Positions 1-6,399 of a stretch of 64,000 bases of DNA are shown piece after piece (within the stretch, counting starts at the first letter, position 1; every line of letters begins with the position of its first letter). The DNA is from RGIG4097 sp937885645 (lineage in GTDB: Bacteria; Bacillota; Clostridia; Christensenellales; CAG-917), in assembly GCA_937885645.1 (NCBI GenBank), contig CALABJ010000017.1, forward strand, positions 1-64,000, in the 5' to 3' direction. The position numbers and the translations under genes are program-made. The notes under the pieces are model-generated. The model did not search any database and had not been told where the DNA came from. It worked only from the letters and a program-made list of their open reading frames with translations.

Positions 1-23
1 AATCCACCAGTCCCACCTATAAG

Positions 24-50
24 AAAAAAGCACCGATAATTCGGTGCTTT
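24..50 (-). terminator. Intrinsic terminator after the tRNA cluster
   Basis: A 10-bp perfect stem (27-36 with 41-50, loop TAAT) is followed on the minus strand by a T-rich run. It lies just downstream of tRNA-Tyr and so closes the leftward tRNA operon. Confidence 0.85.
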
Positions 51-53
51 TCT

Positions 54-138
<85 letters not shown>

Positions 139-141
139 AGA

Positions 142-217
142 TGGAGCTAGTGACCGGAATCGAACCAGCAACCTGCTGATTACAAATCAGCTGCTCTGCC
201 TATTGAGCTACACTAGC
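142..217 (-). tRNA. tRNA-Thr (anticodon TGT)
   Basis: Cloverleaf with acceptor pairing 211-217 to 146-152, anticodon loop TTTGTAA (TGT) and an encoded CCA at 142-144. It is separated from tRNA-Tyr by three bases, so the two are probably cut from one transcript. Confidence 0.95.
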
Positions 218-231
218 GTAATTTGTATTGA

Positions 232-307
232 TGGTGCCTCGGGGCGGACTTGAACCACCGACACGGGGATTTTCAGTCCCCTGCTCTACCAACTGAGCTA
301 CCGAGGC
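232..307 (-). tRNA. tRNA-Phe (anticodon GAA)
   Basis: Acceptor pairing 301-307 to 236-242, anticodon loop CTGAAAA (GAA), discriminator A and encoded CCA at 232-234. It lies in the middle of the leftward tRNA cluster. Confidence 0.95.
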
Positions 308-318
308 TTATCGGTGTT

Positions 319-351
319 AAATGAGGCAGCGAGTTTATCACTGCCTCATTT
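319..351. repeat. 11-bp inverted repeat between tRNA-Asp and tRNA-Phe
   Basis: Perfect 11-bp stem (319-329 with 341-351) around an 11-base loop, in the only long spacer of the tRNA cluster. It is T-rich afterwards only on the plus strand. In the direction of tRNA transcription it is more likely a processing hairpin or weak attenuator than a true terminator. Confidence 0.6.
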
Positions 352-356
352 ATTTT

Positions 357-433
357 TGGCGACCCGGAGGGGGCTCGAACCCCTGACCTCCAGCGTGACA
401 GGCTGGCGTACTAACCAACTGTACTACCGGGCC
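357..433 (-). tRNA. tRNA-Asp (anticodon GTC)
   Basis: Acceptor pairing 427-433 to 361-367 (one G-U), anticodon loop CTGTCAC (GTC), discriminator G and encoded CCA at 357-359. Confidence 0.95.
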
Positions 434-448
434 ATACTTTTGTGTTTA

Positions 449-525
449 TGGTGGGCCTTCACGGACTCGAACCGCGGACCAATCGGTTATGAGCCGACCG
501 CTCTAACCAACTGAGCTAAAGGCCC
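449..525 (-). tRNA. tRNA with CAT anticodon: elongator Met or lysidine-type Ile2
   Basis: Acceptor pairing 519-525 to 453-459, anticodon loop CTCATAA (CAT), discriminator A and encoded CCA. The acceptor stem is fully paired from the first base, which argues against initiator tRNA. The body resembles both elongator Met and the Ile2 (k2C34) tRNAs of Firmicutes. The sequence alone does not let me separate them. Confidence 0.85.
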
Positions 526-549
526 GAATCACTTCGGCATTGTCGTCTT

Positions 550-626
550 TGGTCGGGGTGAGAAGATTTGAACTTCCGGCCCCTTGGTCCCAAACCAAGT
601 GCGCTACCAAACTGCGCCACACCCCG
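550..626 (-). tRNA. tRNA-Pro (anticodon TGG)
   Basis: Acceptor pairing 620-626 to 554-560, anticodon loop TTTGGGA (TGG) and encoded CCA at 550-552. It is the promoter-proximal gene of the six-gene leftward tRNA cluster. Confidence 0.95.
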
Positions 627-646
627 GAGGGATTCACGACTGTTAT

Positions 647-675
647 AATATACAACACCAAAAAAACCTTGTCAA
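647..675 (-). promoter_or_regulatory. SigA promoter of the tRNA cluster
   Basis: On the minus strand TTGACA (670-675), a 17-base spacer and TATATT (647-652) lie about 20 bases upstream of tRNA-Pro. This is a near-consensus housekeeping promoter. It faces away from spoIIAA, so the tRNA cluster and the spoIIA operon are divergent. Confidence 0.8.
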
Positions 676-799
676 CAATTTTTGGGGTGTTTTTTTCAAG
701 TTTTTTTCGTTTTTTTTCTTCGCAAAGTCCAAATTTGCGACAACAAGTGTCAAATCACTTGCCTTCCTGCCCTTTATTATATACGCGGAGGGCGCAAAA

Positions 800-1099
800 G
801 TGAAGTATAAATACGAATTTGACCAACTTATTATAGAACTTTATGGAGACGTGGATGAGCACTATGTCAAAAAAATCCGCGACGACATTGATTTTCTCAT
901 ATCACGGCAAGGAATATCCTCTGTTGTATTCGATTTCAAAAACGTATCATTTGTTGACAGCACTGGACTTGGTTTGATTTTTGGCAGATACAAAAAACTT
1001 CTAGCTAGAAAAGTCGAGCTTCTTTTGAGAAACGTGCCATCACACGTCGATAGAGTTTTTCGCACAAGCGGAGTTTACTCCGTCTGCCCCAAAATATAA
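800..1099 (+). CDS. spoIIAA: Anti-sigma F factor antagonist SpoIIAA
   Basis: STAS-domain protein of 99 aa that, when unphosphorylated, binds SpoIIAB and frees sigma F in the forespore. The motif FVDSTGLGL contains the serine that SpoIIAB phosphorylates. The GTG at 800 is chosen because a GCGGAGGG ribosome-binding site ends seven bases before it; a longer reading frame exists upstream but runs back through the tRNA-Pro gene. It is the first gene of spoIIAA-spoIIAB-sigF, with ten bases to the next gene. A minus-strand TTGTCGCAA at 735-743 resembles a Spo0A box, which would suit an operon controlled by Spo0A, but the match is imperfect. No clear sigma H promoter was recognised. Confidence 0.93.
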   Translation: MKYKYEFDQLIIELYGDVDEHYVKKIRDDIDFLISRQGISSVVFDFKNVSFVDSTGLGLIFGRYKKLLARKVELLLRNVPSHVDRVFRTSGVYSVCPKI

Positions 1100-1108
1100 G
1101 GAGAGATT

Positions 1109-1525
1109 ATGGACAACTATTTCAAAATGCAAATACCAGCAAAAAGCGAAAACGAAGCTTTTGCCAGAAATACACTGGCCGCCTTTGTGCTTCCATTGTC
1201 ACCAACCGTTGAAGAATTGAACGACCTAAAAACTGCAGTCAGTGAAGCGGTCACAAACTGCGTGGTCCACGCATACGACGGTGACGGTAGTGTTGCTATT
1301 GTAGCTGAAATCCACGATAATATGCTTTTTGTCACTATAAGTGACAACGGCAAAGGCATTGAGGACGTTGACAAGGCCCGTGAGCCTATGTACACAAGCG
1401 GTGGTGACGAGCGAAGCGGTATGGGTTTCACAATTATGGAAACCTTTATGGATTCAGTTGAAATCACCTCTTCTCTTGGTCAAGGCACATCAGTGACTAT
1501 GACAAAATCCTTTGGCGTATGCTGA
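1109..1525 (+). CDS. spoIIAB: Anti-sigma F factor and serine kinase SpoIIAB
   Basis: 138-aa GHKL-type kinase that holds sigma F inactive and phosphorylates SpoIIAA. The ATP-binding boxes are visible: N-box EAVTNCVVHAY near residues 45-55, G1 DNGKGIED near 87-94, and G2 around GMGFTIME. The length is typical of the family. AAGGAGAG precedes the ATG. Its 3' end overlaps sigF by seven bases, so the two are probably translationally coupled, keeping anti-sigma and sigma in balance. Confidence 0.96.
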   Translation: MDNYFKMQIPAKSENEAFARNTLAAFVLPLSPTVEELNDLKTAVSEAVTNCVVHAYDGDGSVAIVAEIHDNMLFVTISDNGKGIEDVDKAREPMYTSGGDERSGMGFTIMETFMDSVEITSSLGQGTSVTMTKSFGVC

Positions 1526-2241
1526 GCCATGAAGACACCCTAGCGCTTATTAATCAAGCACAATCGGGTGACGACAACGCAAAAGATAAATTAATATCAG
1601 AAAACATGCCCCTCATAAAGTCAATCGTAAAAAGATTTAAGGGGCGTCTCGAATACGACGATCTTATGCAACTGGGCGCAATGGGCTTCACTAAGGCGAT
1701 GATGGGCTTTGACACCAAATTCGGTGTCCGCTTCTCCACGTATGCCGTGCCTATGATAACGGGAGAAATCAAAAGATTTCTCAGAGATGACGGCGCAGTG
1801 AAGGTTTCACGTTATGCAAAAACCCTTGCCCACAAGATATCAACATACGTTGACCAACAAGAAAAGGAAGGCAAACCCACCCCTACCATTGAGGAACTTT
1901 CCGCTGTTTTTGAATGTGACACTGGCGACATTGTTCTTGCACTCGACACCTCAAAAATGGTTTTGTCGCTTAATGAGACCATTGATGAAGATGAAGAGTT
2001 GACCTTAGGTGACAAAATAGCAGACAAAAACACCCCTGAAAACGATCTGAACAAGTTGATAATCAAAGATGCAGTGTCATCTCTCCCTGAAAGAGAGCGA
2101 AAAATAATAATTTTGCGCTATTTTAGGGACAAAACACAAAGTGAGGTGGCGGCAGAACTGGGCGTATCGCAAGTGCAAGTAAGCCGACTTGAAAACAAGA
2201 TATTGTCGAAGATGAAAGAGAACTTCAATGAAAACAATTAG
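1519..2241 (+). CDS. sigF: RNA polymerase sigma F (early forespore sigma factor)
   Basis: 240-aa sigma-70 family factor with region 2 (YDDLMQLGAMGFTKAM, then FSTYAVPMITGEIKRF) and a region 4 helix-turn-helix (SEVAAELGVSQVQVSRLE). It starts inside the end of spoIIAB and completes the classic three-gene spoIIA operon, which is why I call it SigF rather than SigB. A short stem (GTCACG/CGTGGC, 2243-2258) followed by TATTCTTTT may be a weak terminator. SigF would direct the forespore promoters found here upstream of dacF, spoIVB and the gerW operon. Confidence 0.95.
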   Translation: MLSHEDTLALINQAQSGDDNAKDKLISENMPLIKSIVKRFKGRLEYDDLMQLGAMGFTKAMMGFDTKFGVRFSTYAVPMITGEIKRFLRDDGAVKVSRYAKTLAHKISTYVDQQEKEGKPTPTIEELSAVFECDTGDIVLALDTSKMVLSLNETIDEDEELTLGDKIADKNTPENDLNKLIIKDAVSSLPERERKIIILRYFRDKTQSEVAAELGVSQVQVSRLENKILSKMKENFNENN

Positions 2242-2352
2242 TCACGACATCGTGGCTATTCTTTTACCACTTCCCCGATTTTCAAGCACAACATATTCCA
2301 CTTCCCCGCCTGCGAAAGGGGCGAAATGTTGTGGTTTTGCCATATTTCGATA

Positions 2353-2381
2353 TTGACATTTTGCGAATAGTTTGCTATTAT
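2353..2381 (+). promoter_or_regulatory. SigA promoter of the recombinase gene
   Basis: TTGACA (2353-2358), a 17-base spacer and TATTAT (2376-2381), immediately followed by a second TATAAT at 2379-2384. It lies 33 bases upstream of the ATG at 2414. Confidence 0.7.
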
Positions 2382-2413
2382 AATATTGATATTATAATAA
2401 GGCATTTTCGTCA

Positions 2414-3484
2414 ATGGCAGATTATTTTAAAGAACGAGATAAAGAAACTACAATACGTCTTTTGGGCATCCGTGAGGATTTGCCTGAATTTTGCGATGAG
2501 TTTTTTGTGGGCATTGAGCCTCAAACAACTGCCCTCACTCGTTTGAATTACGCCTACGATTTGCGTATCTTTTTTGACTATTTAGTCAAAAGAGTTTCTT
2601 ATTTCAAGCTGAAAAAGGACTCAAAGGACATCGAACTTAGAGATTTGGAGCGCATCACCCTAACTCACCTTGAAGCATTCATTGAATATCTTTCCTACTA
2701 TGAGTTTGACGGAAAGGAATTTTCTAACGGTGAAAGAGGAAAAGCACGCAAAATATCAACTGTACGCACTTTTTTCAAGTATTTTTACAACAAAGATAAG
2801 CTTTCTCAAAACATAGCAAGCAAGGTAAAAGTGCCAAAACAACACGAAAAGGACATAATCCGCCTTGAATCTCGTGAAATTGACAAGATTTTGGATGCTG
2901 CAGAAGAAAGCACCTCTATGAGTGACCATCAGCGCAAGATTCTTCTCAACACTCGTGCACGCGACGTGGCCATCCTCACCCTGCTTTTGGGCACAGGAAT
3001 CCGTGTCAGTGAGTGTGTCGGGCTCAATCTTACAGACATAGACTTTGAAGTCAATGGTTTTACCGTCACAAGAAAAGGCGGAAATCGCGCTATATTATAT
3101 TTCGGCGAGGAAGTCCGTGAAGCACTGCTTTACTATATTGACGGAGAAAGAAAGGCTCTTATTTCACGAAGTGAAAAACTGCGCATAGAAGACAAAGATG
3201 CTCTCTTTTTGTCCTTGCAAATCAAACGCATTTCAGTGCGCGCAGTTGAAAACCTTGTCAAAAAGTACGCACAAATCGCCGCACCTCTCAAAAAAATCTC
3301 TCCTCACAAGCTTAGAAGCACATATGGCACAAACCTTTATCGTGCCACCGGTGACATCTATATGGTGGCAGACGTCCTTGGACATCGTGACGTCAACACA
3401 ACCAAAAAACACTATGCAGCCATCACTGAGGACAGAAGAAAGAGCGCCGCAAAGGCAGTCACTCTAAGAAATAATGAGGATTAA
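2414..3484 (+). CDS. Tyrosine recombinase, XerC/XerD-like
   Basis: 356-aa tyrosine-type site-specific recombinase. An N-terminal SAM-like core-binding domain (about 25-150) precedes a catalytic domain (about 165-350). Catalytic signatures visible are the first Arg in LLGTGIRVSE, HKLRSTYG (H-x-x-R), LGHRDVNTTK and the nucleophile Tyr in KKHYAAI. It could be the chromosome-dimer resolvase of this organism, since no phage or element genes surround it. An integrase left behind near tRNA-Trp is the alternative. A Spo0-like regulation is not evident; it has its own SigA promoter. The start is supported by AAGG eleven bases upstream. Confidence 0.85.
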   Translation: MADYFKERDKETTIRLLGIREDLPEFCDEFFVGIEPQTTALTRLNYAYDLRIFFDYLVKRVSYFKLKKDSKDIELRDLERITLTHLEAFIEYLSYYEFDGKEFSNGERGKARKISTVRTFFKYFYNKDKLSQNIASKVKVPKQHEKDIIRLESREIDKILDAAEESTSMSDHQRKILLNTRARDVAILTLLLGTGIRVSECVGLNLTDIDFEVNGFTVTRKGGNRAILYFGEEVREALLYYIDGERKALISRSEKLRIEDKDALFLSLQIKRISVRAVENLVKKYAQIAAPLKKISPHKLRSTYGTNLYRATGDIYMVADVLGHRDVNTTKKHYAAITEDRRKSAAKAVTLRNNED

Positions 3485-3506
3485 CAAGAAAAAGTATTAC
3501 AAAATA

Positions 3507-3534
3507 TTGACTTTTTGAGAATAGATGTTATGCT
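3507..3534 (+). promoter_or_regulatory. SigA-type promoter of the PadR-like gene
   Basis: TTGACT (3507-3512), a 16-base spacer and TATGCT (3529-3534). A strong AGGAG follows at 3552, eight bases before the ATG at 3565. Confidence 0.6.
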
Positions 3535-3564
3535 TATATACGAAGTATATTAGGAGAAAAGGTT

Positions 3565-5313
3565 ATGGATATTTCATCTGTCAATTCCGATCTTATACGT
3601 GGCAACTCCACCACTATAATTCTCGGCTCATTGTGGAATCATGATCGCTATGGTTATGAAATCCTGCAAGAAATCGACGACAAAACCAATGGCCAATACA
3701 AGGTGAAACAAGCCACACTTTATAACCAACTGAAAAAGTTGGAAAAAGCGGGCTTGATTTCCTCATATGACGGCGCACCTGATGACACCAGTGGTGGCAG
3801 ACGTCGCTACTACACTCTCACCAATGAAGGCCGTGCTATGCTTGCAAAGGAAAAGAGCGAGTATGAATACTCTCGCACAATCCTTGACAAGTTGATTTCT
3901 GAAAAGGAATTCGACTTTGCAAACCCTGCCCCCTTTGACACCGATTCACTCCGCCCCTATACCAAAACCGGCGAAGAAGAAAAACCCAAAGTGGTCTACA
4001 AGGAAAAAATCGTTGAAAAAGAAGTCCCTGTAGAAGTTGAGGTCGTGAAGGAAGTCGAAGTTGTCAAAGAGGTTGAAGTTGTCAAGGAAGTCCCTGTTGA
4101 AGTGGTGAAAGAGGTTCCTGTGGAAGTCGAAGTCATCAAAGAGGTGGAAAAAGAGGTCCTGAAGAGAGTTTACATAGACGCAAACGGCAACGAAATCACT
4201 GAAGAAGAAGCTATGCTTCTTGCTGAAGAGGCTCGCAAAAAGGAAGAGGAACGCATCCGCAACCAACACAAACCTGCCAAGAGTCTTGCAGAAATGTTTG
4301 CTCGTCTTGACAGTCAAAGTGAGTACACTGAAAAACAAGAAGGCTACGTGGTTGCTCCCACTCCCGTGTCGAACGTTCGCGAAGAACCTATTGAACACTC
4401 CTATTTCACCGCTTATGCCAGCGAAAATGAGTCAAGAACACGCTCACAAGCCACATTAAAAGAGATTTTTGACCGTCTTGAAGCAAAAGAAGCCAAGATT
4501 GATGAGCAACACCGCATTGAAAAGGAACAAGCTGTTGAAGAAACTCCTGCCCCTCAATCCGCACCTGTTGAAACCACTCCTGTTGTGACCGATTATGCCG
4601 AAGCATATGTTGACAGTGAAATCTACACAAGAAACAACAGACAAAAAGATGACACATTTGTCACTTCAGCGATCATAGGCAAACGTGAAGAAACCTTTGA
4701 ATACGAACAAAACGAAGTAAACTATCGTGATTTCTTCTCTTCAATCGTTTCCGCCCCCGAAGAAAAGAAGGCAGAGCCTGAAGAAAAAGTTTTTGCCCCT
4801 GACAAGGACCTTGGCAGAAGACTTTATGCAGAAGGTTTCAAAATCAGACCTTACAATCGTGGCAACACGAGTGAGTTCTACACCTTCAATTTCCTGAGTT
4901 CTAACCGCATCAATCGTGATAGTTGGCTCATTGTTATGGCACTCTTCGTACTGGAAGTTGCTGTGATGTGGGTATCACTCATCGGCAGAGCCCCTATGGG
5001 ATATTTCCTCGGATTTATGCTCGGTGGCGCAGCACTTATGCTCATCCCCACAGTCATTTATCTGTTCAATCCCACAAAACGCGTACGAGCCAATTTCAAC
5101 TTTAAGTTGTCCATAATCAATCGCAGTATGATATTCATTGAACTTTTAGTTGTTTGTATACTGGTTGGATTCTTCGCAGTAGGCGCAAGCATTGATGACA
5201 TTGATATGTTGCTCCAAACAATCATTCTCCCCGGCGTCATGCTCACAAACCTGCCTATCAGTTCAGTCATCTACTACTTGCTGTACAGAAGCAGAAAATA
5301 TCACACCGCATAA
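3565..5313 (+). CDS. PadR-family winged-helix regulator fused to a four-helix membrane domain
   Basis: 582-aa protein. Residues about 12-110 form a PadR winged helix (ILGSLWNHDRYGYEILQEI, then TLYNQLKKLEKAGLI and GGRRRYYTLT). Then comes a charged linker with tandem Val-Glu-Val/Lys-Glu-Val repeats (about 140-210), a low-complexity region to about 450, and four predicted membrane segments (about 452-473, 478-500, 519-540, 553-575). Two short copies of a similar motif, SLAEMFARLD (about 240) and TLKEIFDRLE (about 298), sit in the linker. Typical PadR proteins are only 100-180 aa and soluble. It may be a membrane-anchored transcription factor, or a membrane protein that borrowed the fold. The ligand and targets are unknown. 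Confidence 0.8.
   Translation: MDISSVNSDLIRGNSTTIILGSLWNHDRYGYEILQEIDDKTNGQYKVKQATLYNQLKKLEKAGLISSYDGAPDDTSGGRRRYYTLTNEGRAMLAKEKSEYEYSRTILDKLISEKEFDFANPAPFDTDSLRPYTKTGEEEKPKVVYKEKIVEKEVPVEVEVVKEVEVVKEVEVVKEVPVEVVKEVPVEVEVIKEVEKEVLKRVYIDANGNEITEEEAMLLAEEARKKEEERIRNQHKPAKSLAEMFARLDSQSEYTEKQEGYVVAPTPVSNVREEPIEHSYFTAYASENESRTRSQATLKEIFDRLEAKEAKIDEQHRIEKEQAVEETPAPQSAPVETTPVVTDYAEAYVDSEIYTRNNRQKDDTFVTSAIIGKREETFEYEQNEVNYRDFFSSIVSAPEEKKAEPEEKVFAPDKDLGRRLYAEGFKIRPYNRGNTSEFYTFNFLSSNRINRDSWLIVMALFVLEVAVMWVSLIGRAPMGYFLGFMLGGAALMLIPTVIYLFNPTKRVRANFNFKLSIINRSMIFIELLVVCILVGFFAVGASIDDIDMLLQTIILPGVMLTNLPISSVIYYLLYRSRKYHTA
3990..4166 (+). repeat. In-frame tandem repeat encoding a Val/Glu/Lys linker
   Basis: Degenerate short repeats (units like GAAGTCGAAGTT and GTCAAAGAGGTT) encode KEVEVV and KEVPVEV units in the PadR-fusion linker. 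The repeats keep the reading frame. Such tracts are prone to copy-number slippage, so the linker length may vary between strains. Confidence 0.8.
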
Positions 5314-5330
5314 TTACATAGCATCAAAAC

Positions 5331-5360
5331 AAATTGCCGACAAACGTCGGCAATTTTATT
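5331..5360 (+). terminator. Intrinsic terminator of the PadR-fusion gene
   Basis: An 11-bp perfect stem (5331-5341 with 5346-5356, loop AAAC) is followed by TTTATTTT, 17 bases after the stop codon. Confidence 0.9.
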
Positions 5361-5361
5361 T

Positions 5362-5377
5362 TGCGCGCATGCGCGCA
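5362..5377. repeat. 16-bp perfect GC-rich palindrome
   Basis: TGCGCGCATGCGCGCA is its own reverse complement and consists of alternating purine and pyrimidine, a Z-DNA-prone layout. It sits between the PadR terminator and the first tRNA-Trp repeat copy. I assign no function. Confidence 0.6.
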
Positions 5378-5404
5378 CTATATCATATACGCACTGCCTC
5401 TGTA

Positions 5405-5462
5405 CATAAACAAAAAACCAAGTCTAACGACTTGGTCTTTTGGCAGGGGGGGACGCGATTCG
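5405..5462 (-). repeat. Partial duplicate of tRNA-Trp 3' end plus terminator (copy 1)
   Basis: This 58-base segment repeats 5591-5647 with only a three-base change in the terminator loop (TAA versus TTG region) and one extra G. It holds the last ~20 bases of tRNA-Trp (T-arm half and acceptor strand with CCA) and the terminator hairpin at 5410-5437, then diverges in the T-loop. The layout resembles one end of a tRNA-targeted integration event. The 128 bases up to copy 2 hold no gene I can support. Confidence 0.75.
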
Positions 5463-5590
5463 TGAGGAGCAAGGCGACGGAATAGTGAAAACACGCATTT
5501 ATGCATAGTGTTTGAGCGTTAGACGCAACCATGGACGCAAGGCATCTAGTTGCCGTCGCGGACAAGTTGCGTGTGAGAATCGTTGCCCTG

Positions 5591-5647
5591 CATAAACAAA
5601 AAACCAAGTCTTGCGACTTGGTCTTTTGGCAGGGGGGACGCGATTCG
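5591..5647 (-). repeat. Direct repeat copy 2 (3' end of the intact tRNA-Trp plus terminator)
   Basis: Intact counterpart of the segment at 5405-5462, in the same orientation, offset 186 bases. The match ends within the T-loop (ACGCGATTCG), a common crossover zone for tyrosine integrases. Confidence 0.75.
5596..5622 (-). terminator. Intrinsic terminator of tRNA-Trp
   Basis: An 8-bp stem (5603-5610 with 5615-5622, loop of four) is followed on the minus strand by six T residues. It lies directly after the encoded CCA of tRNA-Trp. Confidence 0.85.
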
Positions 5648-5701
5648 AACACGCAACCGGCGGTTTTGGAGACCGCTGCTCTACCGTTGAGCCACCCCCC
5701 T
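5627..5701 (-). tRNA. tRNA-Trp (anticodon CCA)
   Basis: Acceptor pairing 5695-5701 to 5631-5637, anticodon loop CTCCAAA (CCA), discriminator G and encoded CCA at 5627-5629. It is monocistronic, with its own promoter and terminator. Its 3' end is partly duplicated at 5405-5462. Confidence 0.95.
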
Positions 5702-5719
5702 AAATTTTTATGCTAGTAA

Positions 5720-5748
5720 ATTATAGCAATGTATGGACAAAAAGTCAA
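5720..5748 (-). promoter_or_regulatory. SigA promoter of tRNA-Trp
   Basis: On the minus strand TTGACT (5743-5748), a 17-base spacer and TATAAT (5720-5725), 18 bases from the tRNA 5' end. Confidence 0.85.
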
Positions 5749-5807
5749 ACATTTAGTATTATTAAAGCAATAAAGATACACTTTTTTATTGTTCTCAAAG
5801 GAAATCT

Positions 5808-6284
5808 ATGACAAAACGTGAAATTACTCTTTATACAGATGGTGCTTGCAGTGGCAACCCCGGTGTTGGTGGTTGGGCCGCTGTTCTCATATACAAGCAA
5901 CACAAGAAAGAGATTTCAGGCGCAGAGGCAGAAACCACAAACAATCGTATGGAACTTAGAGCCATTATTGAAGGGTTGAAAGCAATCAAAGACGCTTCTG
6001 CAATTGTCAACGTTTATAGTGACAGCGCCTACTCTGTCAATGCAATCAACGAAGGTTGGATTTATGGCTGGGCAATAAATGGTTGGAGAACTTCTGGAAA
6101 AGACGACGTGAAGAACGTGGACCTTTGGAAGGAACTTCTTGCCCTTATGAAAAAGCACGATGTCACTTTCATCAAAGTCAAAGGACACGCTGACAACGAG
6201 CTCAACAACCGCTGTGACACTTTGGCTCGTGGCGCAATCAAAGAGTTGCAAAAGACCATTGCCCTCGATTCCTTGCCCTTCTAA
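5808..6284 (+). CDS. rnhA: Ribonuclease HI
   Basis: 158-aa endonuclease that cuts the RNA strand of RNA-DNA hybrids, clearing primers and R-loops. The four acidic catalytic residues are recognisable in TDGACSGNPG (Asp), MELRAIIEGL (Glu), YSDSAYSVNA (Asp) and NNRCDTLA (Asp), with the handle-region Trp-rich stretch YGWAINGWR. AAAGGA ends eight bases before the ATG. It is a single gene between tRNA-Trp and the convergent ispH-rpsA operon, and is closed by its own terminator. Confidence 0.95.
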   Translation: MTKREITLYTDGACSGNPGVGGWAAVLIYKQHKKEISGAEAETTNNRMELRAIIEGLKAIKDASAIVNVYSDSAYSVNAINEGWIYGWAINGWRTSGKDDVKNVDLWKELLALMKKHDVTFIKVKGHADNELNNRCDTLARGAIKELQKTIALDSLPF

Positions 6285-6306
6285 GCCCTCATACGTTTAA
6301 CAAAAA

Positions 6307-6329
6307 AAATCCTACTCCGTAGGATTTTT
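6307..6329 (+). terminator. Intrinsic terminator of rnhA
   Basis: A 9-bp stem (6307-6315 with 6319-6327) followed by a T run, 23 bases after the stop codon. Confidence 0.85.
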
Positions 6330-6360
6330 ATTTTTGCCTTTGCATATATTTTTTTCAAAT

Positions 6361-6388
6361 AAAAAAGCCTCTCAAACGAGAGGCTTTT
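6361..6388 (-). terminator. Intrinsic terminator of the ispH-rpsA operon
   Basis: An 11-bp stem (6363-6373 with 6378-6388, loop AAAC) followed by T residues on the minus strand, just after the ispH-rpsA stop. Confidence 0.9.
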
Positions 6389-6399
6389 CATTGAGCTGA

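Noticed and set aside
319..351. Terminator splitting the tRNA cluster
   Set aside because: The stem is good, but there is no T run in the direction of tRNA transcription, so a processing hairpin is more likely.
584..799. Upstream extension of the spoIIAA frame
   Set aside because: It runs through the tRNA-Pro gene and a T-rich spacer; the GTG at 800 has a good ribosome-binding site and matches the family length.
2414..3484. Active mobile element encoded by the tyrosine recombinase
   Set aside because: No excisionase, relaxase, phage or cargo genes are near; base composition and neighbours are ordinary.
3990..4170. Possible CRISPR or satellite array
   Set aside because: The repeats are short, degenerate and in frame with a protein; there are no spacers.
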